From Hankyongella ginsenosidimutans (GTDB taxonomy: Bacteria; Pseudomonadota; Alphaproteobacteria; Sphingomonadales; Sphingomonadaceae): a stretch of 64,000 nt of DNA. This document shows positions 23,067 through 31,857 of this stretch, piece after piece. A model generated the notes under the pieces. It had not been told where the DNA came from and ran no database searches. It worked only from the letters and a program-made list of their open reading frames with translations. Every line of letters begins with the position of its first letter. The first letter of the stretch is position 1. The stretch covers positions 1,240,001-1,304,000 of the forward strand of contig NZ_CP039704.1 of assembly GCF_005144965.1 (NCBI RefSeq), given 5' to 3'. The translations under genes were made by a program, and so were the position numbers.

Positions 23067-23516
23067 ATGCTGGAACCCGGCTGGCTTGGCGGCGCGTACC
23101 TCTGGATCAAGGCGTTGCATGTGATCTTCGTCATCTTCTGGATGGCGGGTATGTTCATTCTGCCGCGCTACTTCGCCTATCACAGCGAATGCGCTGCCGG
23201 ATCGGCGGAAGACCGCCTCTGGCAGGTGCGTGAAAGCCGGTTGCTGCGGATCATCATCAATCCCTCGATGGCGTTTGCCTGGCTGTTCGGGCTGGCACTC
23301 GCGTTCCACCTCGGCTTTGCCGATAACGGCTGGCTGCACCTCAAGCTGGCGCTTGTGCTGGCGCTTTCCGGCTATCATGGCCTGCTGGCGCGCTGGCGCA
23401 AGGACTTCGTCAAGGGCGTCAATACGCGCAGCAGTCGTTTCTATCGGATTGCCAACGAAATCCCGACGCTCGCGGTCATCCCCATCGTGATCCTTGTGAT
23501 CGTCAAGCCATTTTAG
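23067..23516 (+). CDS. hemJ: HemJ protoporphyrinogen IX oxidase
   Basis: Membrane-bound, heme-containing enzyme that oxidises protoporphyrinogen IX. Intact, 149 residues with four hydrophobic helices; conserved WIKALHVIFVIFWMAGMFIL (His in helix 1) and LKLALVLALSGYHGLLARW fit the family. The hemE-hemJ-rho order is typical of alphaproteobacteria. It begins 2 bp after hemE, indicating an operon. Confidence 0.93.
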   Translation: MLEPGWLGGAYLWIKALHVIFVIFWMAGMFILPRYFAYHSECAAGSAEDRLWQVRESRLLRIIINPSMAFAWLFGLALAFHLGFADNGWLHLKLALVLALSGYHGLLARWRKDFVKGVNTRSSRFYRIANEIPTLAVIPIVILVIVKPF

Positions 23517-23681
23517 CGGTTGCAGGCGCTCACGTATTTTCTTGGGTTTCCGCAATCATCGCCGCGGTCGCGGGTTGACTTTGGCGGATGCGCTGCTTAA
23601 CGATTCAGGGCGTCCTGCATGGCAGGCGGTCGCGTGGCTCTTGTGCCTCCCGCCTGCACCCTCCTACCTTGTGATGATCTG

Positions 23682-24936
23682 ATGTATCTCGTCGAATTGA
23701 AGCGGAAATCGCCCGCAGAACTGGTGGCTATGGCGGAAGACCATGGCGTCGAAGGCGCATCCACCCTGCGCAAGCAAGACCTCATGTTCTCCATTCTCAA
23801 GGCCAAGGCCGAGGAGGGCGAGACCATCATCGGCGTCGGCGTGATCGAGGTGCTTCAGGACGGCTTCGGGTTCCTGCGCTCGCCGGAGGCCAATTATCTG
23901 GCTGGCCCCGATGACATTTACGTCAGCCCCAGCCAGGTGCGTCGCTTCAATCTGCGCACTGGGGATACGGTCGAGGGGAAATTCGCGCTCCCAAGGATGG
24001 CGAACGCTATTTCGCGCTGACCCGCGTCAACACCATCAACTTCGACGAACCGGATGTGGTCCGCCACCGCGTTAACTTCGACAATCTGACGCCGCTGTAT
24101 CCGGACGAGAAGCTCAAGCTCGACATGCGCGATCCGACGATCAGGATCTTTCCGCGCGCATCATCGACATCGTTTCGCCGCAGGGCAAAGGCCAGCGTGC
24201 GCTCATCGTGGCGCCGCCGCGCGTCGGCAAGACGGTGCTGCTGCAGAATATCGCGCGCGCCATCACCACCAACCACCCGGAAGTGTTCCTGATCGTGCTG
24301 CTGATCGACGAGCGGCCCGAGGAAGTGACCGACATGCAGCGTTCGGTCAAAGGCGAGGTGATTTCCTCGACCTTCGACGAGCCGGCGGCTCGCCACGTCC
24401 AGGTGGCGGAGATGGTTATCGAGAAGGCGAAACGCCTGGTCGAGCACAAGAAGGACGTGGTGATCCTGCTGGACTCGATCACCCGCCTCGGCCGCGCCTA
24501 CAACACCGTGGTGCCATCGTCCGGCAAGGTGCTGACCGGCGGCGTTGACGCCAATGCGCTGCAGCGCCCCAAGCGCTTCTTCGGGGCGGCGCGCAATATC
24601 GAGGAAGGCGGCTCGCTGACCATCATCGCGACGGCGCTGATCGACACCGGGTCGCGCATGGACGAAGTGATCTTCGAAGAGTTCAAGGGCACCGGCAACT
24701 CGGAAATCGTGCTCGACCGCAAGGTGGCGGACAAGCGCATCTTCCCGGCGCTCGATGTCGGCAAGTCCGGCACCCGCAAGGAAGAACTGCTGGTCGAGAA
24801 AGCGACGCTCTCCAAGATGTGGGTGCTGCGCCGTATCCTCATGCAGATGGGCACGGTCGATGCGATGGAGTTCCTCATCGACAAGCTGAAATCCTCCAAG
24901 TCGAATGAGGATTTCTTTGAAGCGATGAATCAGTAG
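23682..24936 (+). CDS. rho: Transcription termination factor Rho
   Basis: Hexameric RNA-dependent helicase that ends transcription. N-terminal [19 protein letters not shown]-binding cold-shock-like domain ([20 protein letters not shown]), Walker [18 protein letters not shown]-loop and R-loop regions ([20 protein letters not shown]) and the end [10 protein letters not shown] are all clear. Frame breaks near 23990 and 24150 are single-base. Start MYLVELKRK at 23682. About 418 residues, normal. Confidence 0.96.
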
Positions 24937-24939
24937 ACC

Positions 24940-25679
24940 ATGGACGCAGGGGTCGCCAGCTTTGCCGCAGCCGGCCAGGGCTTCGGATCTCCCATGGAGG
25001 TCTGGGCCGCAATTCAGGCTGATTTCGCCAACCTGAATTCGCCCTCCGCCCTCTCTGCATTTCTGCAGGTGCTGATGATTGACCTGGTGCTGGCTGGCGA
25101 CAATGCCATCGTCGTCGGTGCGCTGGCGGCTGGCCTGCCGCCCAGGATCGGCAGAAAGTGATCCTGATCGGGATCATCGCGGCGCTGGTCCTGCGCATCG
25201 CCTTCGCACTCGTCGTCACCCAGCTGCTGCAGATCATCGGCCTGGTTTTGGCCGGCGGGCTGCTGCTGCTGTGGGTCTCGTGGAAAATGTGGCGGGAATT
25301 GCATCCGGTGCGGACGAGCGTCCTGGTCGATGATCCAGAGACACCAGAGGTCGAGGGACCGAAAGCGACCAAGAGCTTCGCCAGCGCCGCCTGGGCGGTC
25401 GCCGTCGCCGATGTGAGCATGAGTCTGGACAATGTGCTGGCGGTTGCGGGCGCCGCGCGCGAGCACCCCGGCATCCTGGTGCTTGGCCTGATTCTGTCGG
25501 TTGCCTTGATGGGCCTCGCCGCCAACATCATCGCCCGCTACATTGAGCGTTACCGCTGGATTGCCTATCTCGGCCTGGCGGTCATCGTCTACGTCGCCGG
25601 CAAGATGATCTGGGAAGGCACGCACCAGGTCGTGGATCAGATGGACGTGGTGCTCGGTTTCGTGTCGGCGCTCCTCTAA
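24940..25679 (+). CDS. TerC-family integral membrane protein
   Basis: Multi-pass membrane protein of the TerC/YjbE group, whose members are linked to metal ion (notably manganese) export and tellurite resistance. Two conserved segments with intramembrane Asp are visible: MIDLVLAGDNAIVVGALAAG and VAVADVSMSLDNVLAVAGAA. Six or seven hydrophobic helices. A frame break near 25143 splits it. The start is either 24940 or 24994. It follows rho by 3 bp. No yybP-ykoY-type riboswitch is seen upstream. Confidence 0.85.
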
Positions 25680-25760
25680 CCTGGTTGGACCTCATCAAGA
25701 ATGAGGCCGGTTGTCGGGCGGGGTGGATTTCCGTTACCCTGAGTGCCGGAGGGTGCAAGG

Positions 25761-27221
25761 ATGATCCGCAATTTTACCAGAAGCGTTACCGTAGGCTGCG
25801 CTTGCCTTGGGCTGCTGACGAGCTGCGTCACCAACCCTGCGACCGGCGAGAAGGATTTCACGCCGTTGATGTCGCCGGCCCAGGAACGGGCACTCGGCGT
25901 TCAGGAGCATCCAAAAATGCTGGCGGAGTTCGGCGGGGCCTATCCCGACCCGAAGATCAGCGGCTATGTGGCGGAAGTCGGGGGCGGATGGCCGCCAATT
26001 CGGAGCTGCCGAACCTCGGCTTCACCTTCACGCTGCTCAATTCGGATATCGTCAACGCGTTCGCCCTGCCGGGCGGCTATGTCTACATTTCCCGGCAGTT
26101 GCTGGCGCTGATGAACAGCGAGGCGGAACTGGCGTCCGTGCTCGGGCATGAAGTCGGCCACGTCACGGCGCGTCATTCGGCCAGGCGCTACAATCGGGAG
26201 GTTTTCGGCAACCTGGCGGCGGTCGGCCTCGGCATTGCTCTTGGCTCGAATCAAATCGCCCAGGCGGCAAGCCAGTGTCGCAGATCGCCACATTGTCCTA
26301 CTCGCGCGACCAGGAGTTCCAGGCGGACGACCTCGGCATCCGCTACATCACCCGCGCCGGGTACGATCCGTACGCGGCGGCCGCGATGCTGAACAGCCTG
26401 GGTGCGCAAACGAGCCTGGACGCCCGCATCACCGGCAAAACCCGGACCAGACGCCGTCCTGGGCGCGCACGCACCCGCTGTCCGCCGATCGGGTGGTCCG
26501 TGCCGGCCGTATGGCAGACGCCTCGCAGGTCGCCCCGGGGTCGAAGCCGACCAATAGCGAGGCTTTCCTCGATACCATCGACGGCTTGCTGGTCGACGAC
26601 GACCCGACGCAAGGAGTCGTTCAGGGCACGCGCTTTCTCCACCCGACCCTGCGCTTTGGGTTTCAGGCGCCGGACGGGTTCCGGCTGCAGAACAGCCCGC
26701 AGGCGGTGGTGATCCAGGGCGCATCGGGCCAAGCGCAGTTCGCCGGCGGCGCGCTGCAACCGGGCCAGTCGCTTGCGGATTACGCAGGCGCGCTCTGGTC
26801 CTCCCTCACGGGTTCTGCCGGCCCCGTCCCGGTCGGCACGACCTTGTCCGGCTTGCCGGCGGTGCGCGCCGGTGCGCGCCTGAACGGCCAGAGCGGCCCG
26901 GTCGACGTTCAGATCGTGGTGTATCGCTGGTCTGACACCAAGGTCTATCACTTCATCACGCTCGCCAAGGCCGGGCAGTCCAGCGCGTTCGAAGCGATGC
27001 TGAATTCGCTCCGACGCCTGAGCGACCAGGATGTGCGCGGGATCAAGGTGAAGCGGATCAGGGTGATCGCCGTCGGCCCGGGCGACAGCATCGAATCGCT
27101 CGCCAGGCGCATGGCGTATCCGGATTACCAGGTGCAGCGCTTCACAGTGCTGAATGCGCTGGCCGGCCCCGAGGACCTCAAGACGCGCAAACGTGTCAAG
27201 CTGGTGGTCGAGCCGCTTTGA
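25761..27221 (+). CDS. M48-family zinc metalloprotease, lipoprotein
   Basis: Predicted periplasmic lipoprotein protease, resembling BepA/YfgC-type envelope quality-control enzymes. The signal peptide ends in the lipobox LTSC. LASVLGHEVGHVTARHSARR carries the HExxH zinc site and SRDQEFQADDLGIRY the third ligand Glu. The C-terminal ~200 residues (from about GTRFLHPTLRFGFQAPDGFR) form a separate domain ending in a LysM-like segment with SIESLARRMAYPDYQVQRF. Breaks near 25985, 26272 and 26440. A strong hairpin follows the stop. Confidence 0.88.
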
Positions 27222-27228
27222 AACGAAA

Positions 27229-27251
27229 GGCGGCGGGCTTCGCCCGCCGCC
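27229..27251. terminator. Bidirectional hairpin between M48 protease gene and pilin gene
   Basis: GGCGGCGGG and CCCGCCGCC form a 9-bp GC stem closed by a CTTCG loop. It lies between two convergent genes, and the A's before and T's after it can serve either direction. Confidence 0.75.
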
Positions 27252-27433
27252 TGATTTCGATCGCGACAGCGTGTGTCGCGAACGGCTTACTTGGCGTCAG
27301 CCGCCTTGTTCGCCGTCTCCAGGTTCTTTTGAACCTTGGTGAAGGTGTTGGTCACTTCCTTGCCCATCAGGTCCATGGCCGAAATGGCGGCGATGGCGAC
27401 CAGAGCAGCGATCAGACCGTATTCGATCGCGGT
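27252..27433. repeat. Duplicated segment, copy 1 (pilin gene 3' part)
   Basis: Positions 27261-27433 are identical, base for base, to 28380-28552. The segment covers a small inverted repeat (TCGCGACA...TGTCGCGA) just after the pilin stop and about 80% of the pilin coding region. The copies diverge only at the 5' end of the gene, which points to recent duplication or gene conversion. Confidence 0.9.
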
Positions 27434-27472
27434 TGCACCTTCTTCATTCTTGAACAGCTTGCGAATGAACAT
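27287..27472 (-). CDS. Flp/Fap-type pilin (type IVb)
   Basis: A 61-residue prepilin. After the basic N-terminus MFIRKLFKNEEG comes the processing site and hydrophobic helix ATAIEYGLIAALVAIAAIS, the hallmark of Flp pilins, with the conserved Glu and Tyr. It is probably cleaved after the Gly by a TadV/CpaA-type peptidase and assembled by a Tad system, but no tad/cpa gene is in the window. Intact. From residue 3 on, the protein is identical to the product of the gene at 28406. Confidence 0.9.
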   Translation of the reverse strand: MFIRKLFKNEEGATAIEYGLIAALVAIAAISAMDLMGKEVTNTFTKVQKNLETANKAADAK

Positions 27473-27596
27473 AACCGTCTCCTTGTGTACGATGGCTTAT
27501 TTGGCTTCGCTTTCCCGGCGTGATGCCATCGCGGACGAGCTTTACCTGCGCGCGGTTAGAGATCTCTAAAGGAGAAGAGTTAATTTGCCGTAGGCC

Positions 27597-27803
27597 TTAA
27601 CAATTGGCCGCATCCTCAGTTTTTGCGGCATTTTGCCAGGCGGTGACCACTTTCATGTTGAGGTTCACTACCTCCTGTCCCATCGCCTGCACCGCGACGA
27701 TGATCGCCAACGCCATGAATGCAATCAGGAACACATATTCGATGGCGGTCGCGCCCTGCTCGCACCGCAGGAGGGATCGACATATCCGGGTCGCTGCGGT
27801 CAT
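27597..27803 (-). CDS. Divergent Flp/Fap-type pilin
   Basis: A 68-residue protein with RCEQGATAIEYVFLIAFMAL, the same processing site and N-terminal helix as Flp pilins, but a different C-terminus (MGQEVVNLNMKVVTAWQNAA). It lies 124 bp upstream of the first flp copy on the same strand and could be a minor pilin. Intact. The first residues MTAATRICRSLL form a longer leader than in the other two. Confidence 0.82.
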   Translation of the reverse strand: MTAATRICRSLLRCEQGATAIEYVFLIAFMALAIIVAVQAMGQEVVNLNMKVVTAWQNAAKTEDAANC

Positions 27804-27889
27804 GGCCGTCCTCGAAGTGGGGATGGTACGAACAGTAGGTACGGAATATTAACAAACGATGCAGGGTGTTTCCCTAACGACTGGAAGTC

Positions 27890-28336
27890 ATGACCATGTT
27901 CGACACATGCCCGCAGACCGGGATCGGCGCGCCGGGGCAGCGCCGGGTCTGGGTGGTCGCGGCAGCCCTGATCGATGCCGACAGCCGCGTGCTGGTGGCG
28001 CAGCGGCCCGCAGGCAAGTCGCTGGCGGGCCTGTGGGAATTTCCCGGCGGCAAGATCGAGCCCGGAGAAGCGCCGGAGGCGGCGCTGGTGCGCGAACTGC
28101 AGGAAGAGCTCGGGATCGACACCAGCATCGCCTGCTTCGCGCCGTTGACCTTCGCCAGTCATGCCTATCCGGACTTTCACCTGGTCATGCTGCTGTACGC
28201 CTGCCGCAAATGGTCGGGCCAGATCCGCTCTGCGGAGGGGCAGGCCGTGCGCTGGGTCCGGCTGCCGGAATTATACCGGCTGCCGATGCCACCAGCCGAC
28301 GTGCCGCTGGTGGGAATGCTGCAGGCCCTGCTGTAG
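27890..28336 (+). CDS. mutT: MutT-type 8-oxo-dGTP pyrophosphatase (Nudix)
   Basis: Removes oxidised dGTP from the nucleotide pool. The Nudix box reads GGKIEPGEAPEAALVRELQE followed by ELGI, with all catalytic Glu residues; WEFPGGK precedes it. A C-terminal VRWVRLPELYRLPMPPADVP loop fits the MutT subgroup. Intact, about 148 residues; the first residues before VVAAALIDAD may not be native, so a later start is possible. It is embedded between pilin genes of opposite strand. Confidence 0.88.
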   Translation: MTMFDTCPQTGIGAPGQRRVWVVAAALIDADSRVLVAQRPAGKSLAGLWEFPGGKIEPGEAPEAALVRELQEELGIDTSIACFAPLTFASHAYPDFHLVMLLYACRKWSGQIRSAEGQAVRWVRLPELYRLPMPPADVPLVGMLQALL

Positions 28337-28344
28337 AAATGGTT

Positions 28345-28372
28345 CAGGCGGCGGGCGTGGACCCACCGCCTG
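28345..28372. terminator. Hairpin between mutT and second flp copy
   Basis: CAGGCGG-c-GGG pairs with CCC-a-CCGCCTG around a 6-base loop. It occupies the same place relative to the pilin gene as the hairpin at 27229 but with a different sequence, so the structure is kept while the bases differ. Confidence 0.65.
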
Positions 28373-28552
28373 ATTTCGGTCGCGACAGCGTGTGTCGCGA
28401 ACGGCTTACTTGGCGTCAGCCGCCTTGTTCGCCGTCTCCAGGTTCTTTTGAACCTTGGTGAAGGTGTTGGTCACTTCCTTGCCCATCAGGTCCATGGCCG
28501 AAATGGCGGCGATGGCGACCAGAGCAGCGATCAGACCGTATTCGATCGCGGT
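28371..28552. repeat. Duplicated segment, copy 2 (pilin gene 3' part)
   Basis: This is the second copy of 27252-27433, with 173 identical consecutive bases and one mismatch at the outer edge (28379 against 27260). It includes the small inverted repeat TCGCGACA...TGTCGCGA at 28380-28400. Confidence 0.9.
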
Positions 28553-28591
28553 GGCACCCTCTTCGTTCTTGAACAGCTTGCGGATCAGCAT
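28406..28591 (-). CDS. Flp/Fap-type pilin, second copy
   Basis: The 61-residue prepilin MLIRKLFKNEEG + ATAIEYGLIAALVAIAAIS is identical to the protein at 27287 except at residue 2. The start chosen (28591) aligns with the first copy; a longer in-frame start at 28612 is possible. TCTCTC/GGAGAGA-like sequence just upstream on the minus strand can act as ribosome binding site. Probably provides the same pilin at higher dose or under different control. Confidence 0.9.
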   Translation of the reverse strand: MLIRKLFKNEEGATAIEYGLIAALVAIAAISAMDLMGKEVTNTFTKVQKNLETANKAADAK

Positions 28592-28718
28592 AGACTCTCT
28601 CCTCATTGTCACCCGTGATGATTGGTGGGCTGCGTGTAGTTTTGCACCAATACCCGGGCTTATAGAGCAATGAGATTTCGCAGGGTTTAAGGCGAATAGT
28701 TAAGTTCGACTTCATCTG

Positions 28719-29580
28719 TCATTTACCGGACGTCCGTCGAAGCGTGTGCAGCGCCTCCGCGAGGCTTATGCGCGCCGACCCTCGCGCCTTTGGCTGCGGC
28801 TGATCGGGGCCTGGCGCCCAGCCCATGAGGTGGATCACCTCCAGCGTCACCGGAATCCGGCCGTCGGGCCCTGCATGGCGCGCGCGATAGTCCTGGAGAG
28901 CCGTCGCGAGAACGTCGCGGCGCAGGGGCCGGGCCCGCAGGATGGGATTGCTCTCGCCCAGCCGCCGAATATCGGACAGCAGCGCCAAAGGGTCGGCGTA
29001 GGATACAGCGACGGTTTCCAGATCAGCAACCGGCATGGCGAAGCCGGCCCTTTGCAGTAGGCCGGCCGCCTGCTGCAGGTCGATCGTCGGGCCGACCCTC
29101 TGGGCAGCGGCGGCCGTCTGCTCCAGCTCGGCCCGCAGTAGACACTCCTTCAGCTCCCACAGGCTGGCACCACCTGGAAGAGCCGCCATGAACAAGCCAT
29201 CCGGTGCCAGCACGCGCCGGACCTGAACCAGGGCGCCGGGCAGATCGTCGACGGTCTGCAGGCCGAACAGGCTGACAACGAGGTCGAACGCCCCGTCAGT
29301 AAACGGCAGCAGGTCTTCTGCGCAGGCCATCGCGACCCCGCGTCGGCGCCGCAAGGTCGGCCGCGACCAGCAGGTCCGGCTGCAGCGCGCGCGCCAGCCG
29401 CGCGGCAGAACCGCCCAGACACAGGATGCGCGGGAAGCGCCGGTTGATGACTGCCAGCCGTTCGGCGAGGTCGTCGCACAACCGCTCCCAGAGAATGTCG
29501 AAGTCCGCGCGTGTTCTGGCCGCGCGGACGCGCAGGCGCTGGCGTCGGGCCGGGCTGAATGTCATCATGGCCTTGTCCAT
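28719..29580 (-). CDS. SAM-dependent methyltransferase-fold protein (BioC/NDUFAF5-like)
   Basis: Class I methyltransferase fold. N-terminal SPARRQRLRVRAARTRADFD and LAERLAVINRRFPRILCLGG (SAM loop), then FDLVVSLFGLQTVDDLPGAL, LAPDGLFMAALPGG and a C-terminal EVIHLMGW motif. These match the alphaproteobacterial relatives of the complex I assembly factor NDUFAF5, so a role in respiratory complex assembly is possible, but biotin-pathway BioC homology cannot be excluded. A break near 29345 divides it. Start ambiguous (29580 or 29568). Divergent from comF. Confidence 0.78.
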
Positions 29581-29622
29581 GGCGCGCCGCCGGACGGATG
29601 CCAACAGGGGATTTCTGCGCGG

Positions 29623-30390
29623 ATGACACTCGGCCGGGTTTTGCAGTCCGCAGCGCGCGGGGCGCTGGATCTCGTGCTGCCGCCGCTGTGCCTGGCCTGC
29701 CGGGAGCAGGTGCGCGATCCAGGGACTTTCTGCGCGCGCTGCTGGGGGCAACTGCGCTTTCTCGGTGCACCCTGCTGCGCCCAGTGCGGCGCACCGTTCC
29801 CGCATGAAGTCGCGCCCGGGCTGCGCTGCGCCGCGTGCCTTGCGAGTCCGCCGCCTTATGCTGCCGCGCGCGCCTGCTGGCGTTACGGCGATGCCGCTGC
29901 CGCTGCCATCGTCGCGTTCAAACACGCAGACCGCACCGAGCATGCGCAGGCGCTGGCGCGCCACATGCTGCGCGTGGGGCAGAACTGCTCGAGCCGCCGG
30001 ACAGCGTTCTGGCGCCGGTCCCGCTGCATTGGCGACGGCTCTGGCGGCGCGGCTACAATCAGGCGGCGTTGCTGGCCGCCGCGCTCGCCGGGATGTCCGG
30101 GCGGCCTGCCGTGCTCGATGCGCTTGTGCGCAAACGCGCAACGCCGAGCCAGCAGGGGCTGAACCGGCAGGCGCGCGCGCAACGTCGCCCGCGCCTTCGT
30201 CGTCAATCCGGCACGCCGCAAGCGGCTGGCCGGGACGACGGTCGTGCTTATCGACGATGTGCTGACTACCGGCGCGACGGTTGATGCCTGCTGCCGTGCC
30301 CTGCTGGGTGCCGGTGTGCGCGACGTGCGCGTGCTGACGGTCGCGCGGGTCGCCGACGATCATGACGGACAAAACAACAATATCGATTAA
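29623..30390 (+). CDS. ComF-family phosphoribosyltransferase-like protein
   Basis: ComF/GntX relative, linked in other bacteria to DNA uptake. An N-terminal zinc-ribbon: PLCLACREQV, CARCW, CAQCG and CAACLAS give four CxxC-type pairs. The middle has YGDAAAAAIVAFKHADRTEH; the C-terminal PRPP loop reads VVLIDDVLTTGATVDACCRA. Breaks near 29985 and 30183. Corrected stop TAA 30388-30390. The 3' end runs into an AT-rich stretch with the repeated decamer AATATCGATT. Confidence 0.85.
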
Positions 30391-30460
30391 AATATCGATT
30401 TTAATTAAGTATCAAGATGGCCCTTGTTACAATATTATGTCCGCACTAACCTGAGAACAG
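30376..30460 (+). promoter_or_regulatory. AT-rich region with tandem AATATCGATT before grxC
   Basis: The decamer AATATCGATT occurs twice, separated by two bases, at the end of comF, followed by AT-rich sequence up to the grxC region. This is unusual for such a GC-rich genome and may hold the grxC promoter. No consensus boxes can be assigned with confidence. Confidence 0.3.
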
Positions 30461-30507
30461 GGAGCGCGGTGCTTCCCTGGTGACGATGCTTGCAGGACGT
30501 TGAAAAC

Positions 30508-30765
30508 GTGGCGGAGATTGTAATCTATTCGTCGGATTTGTGCGGGTACTGCTCGCGCGCCAAGCAGCTGCTGCGCAAGAAGGGTGCCGAATTCCAAGAA
30601 ATCAACGTCACCTTCGACTGTAAGCGTCGTTCCGAAATGCGCGAGCGCGCGGGTGGCCGCACGAGCGTGCCGCAGATTTTCATCGACGGCCGGCATATCG
30701 GTGGCTGCGATGATCTTCACGCCCTCGACGCGCGCGGGGAACTTGATCCGCTGCTGACGGCATGA
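30508..30765 (+). CDS. grxC: Glutaredoxin 3 (GrxC)
   Basis: Glutathione-dependent disulfide reductase. The active site CGYC lies in YSSDLCGYCSRAKQLL; TSVPQIFIDGRHIGGCDDLH supplies the cis-Pro loop and glutathione-binding GGxDD. An intact 85-residue protein from GTG 30508; a TTG at 30490 would add six residues. The stop overlaps the next gene's ATG (30762-30765). grxC followed by a nitrilase-fold amidase is a frequent alphaproteobacterial pair. Confidence 0.92.
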   Translation: MAEIVIYSSDLCGYCSRAKQLLRKKGAEFQEINVTFDCKRRSEMRERAGGRTSVPQIFIDGRHIGGCDDLHALDARGELDPLLTA

Positions 30766-31606
30766 GTCGCCTGCTTACGGTCGGTTGTGTGCAGCCGACG
30801 TCGCGTGTGTCGCATGCCGGGAACGCCCAGGGCCTTGAACAGGCCATTCGCGCCCTTGCCGCGCAGGGTGCCACGCTGATTGCCACACCCGAGATGACCG
30901 GGGCGCTGGATCGCAATCGGGCGCGGCTGCTGGCTGAGGCGCGCACGCCGGACGCCGACCCGACCCTAGCCCTGGTGCGCGGCCTGGCACGGGAACTGTC
31001 GGTCTGGGTGTTGATCGGCTCCAACCCGGTCCTGCCGCATGATAGAGCGCAGCGCCTGGTCAATCGGCAGTTTCTGGTCTCGCCGCAGGGGAGACGGTCG
31101 CCAGCTACGACAAGCTCCACATGTTCGACGTCGATCTGCCGGGCGGCGAGAGCTACCGCGAATCGGCGCTCTATGATGCCGGATCGACGCCGGTGCTCGT
31201 TAAAACCGGGGTTGGCGCTCTGGGTCTGTCCATCTGTTACGATCTCCGGTTCGGCCCGCTGTATGCAGCGCTGGCGCAGGCAGGGGCCGAGATTCTGTTC
31301 GTGCCCGCGGCCTTCACGGCGGTGACGGGAGCGGCCCACTGGCATGTGCTGCTGCGCGCGCGGGCGATCGAGACCGGCTGCTACGTCGTCGCAGCCGCGC
31401 AGACGGGCACGCACGAGGATGGACGCACGACCTATGGCCACAGCCTGATCGTCGACCCCTGGGGGCGTGTGCTGGCCGACGCCGGCGCGGAACCGGGCAC
31501 GATCCTGGCGACGCTCGATCTCGACGCTGTGCAGGAGACCCGCTCGCGCATTCCCACGCTTGACCATGCGCGCGCGCTGCCGCCGGTCCTGACGGTTCAG
31601 GGCTGA
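30762..31606 (+). CDS. Carbon-nitrogen hydrolase (Nit1/deaminated-glutathione amidase type)
   Basis: Nitrilase-superfamily hydrolase. The catalytic triad is visible: Glu in IATPEMTGAL, Lys in YDKLHMFDVDLPGGESYRES, Cys in LGLSICYDLRFGPLY. The sequence around YDKLHMFD and the pairing with grxC suggest the repair amidase that hydrolyses deaminated glutathione. One break near 31090 (G run). About 282 residues, normal for the family. Confidence 0.88.
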
Positions 31607-31857
31607 GGGTGGCGCACGACCTGAGGATATCGCGCACTTGGGTGGTGCCACGGTTTGGTAATACCGCACGTGGCGAGCTGGACGAATAACGGGCCGCTCG
31701 CCCATACGTCGAGGCACACCATGCGCTGCGCGTCCGGGACAGCCCGCGTGCTTTGTGTCTATGGTGATGTTGGCCTCAATGCCGTAAAGCCCGGTGTCTT
31801 TGAGACGGCATCGCGGACAGTGCGGGTTTGGCGGGCCTTCAGGGAAAAGGACTGCGG

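Noticed and set aside
25590-25760. Manganese (yybP-ykoY) riboswitch near the TerC-type gene
   Set aside because: The gene starts 3 bp after rho, leaving no leader, and no matching structure is seen downstream.
31607-31857. Small Cys-containing frame on the minus strand (NPHCPRCRLK) between the nitrilase-fold gene and the epimerase gene
   Set aside because: It resembles a zinc-knuckle only over a few residues, has no good start, and the rest reads as antisense of the flanking genes.
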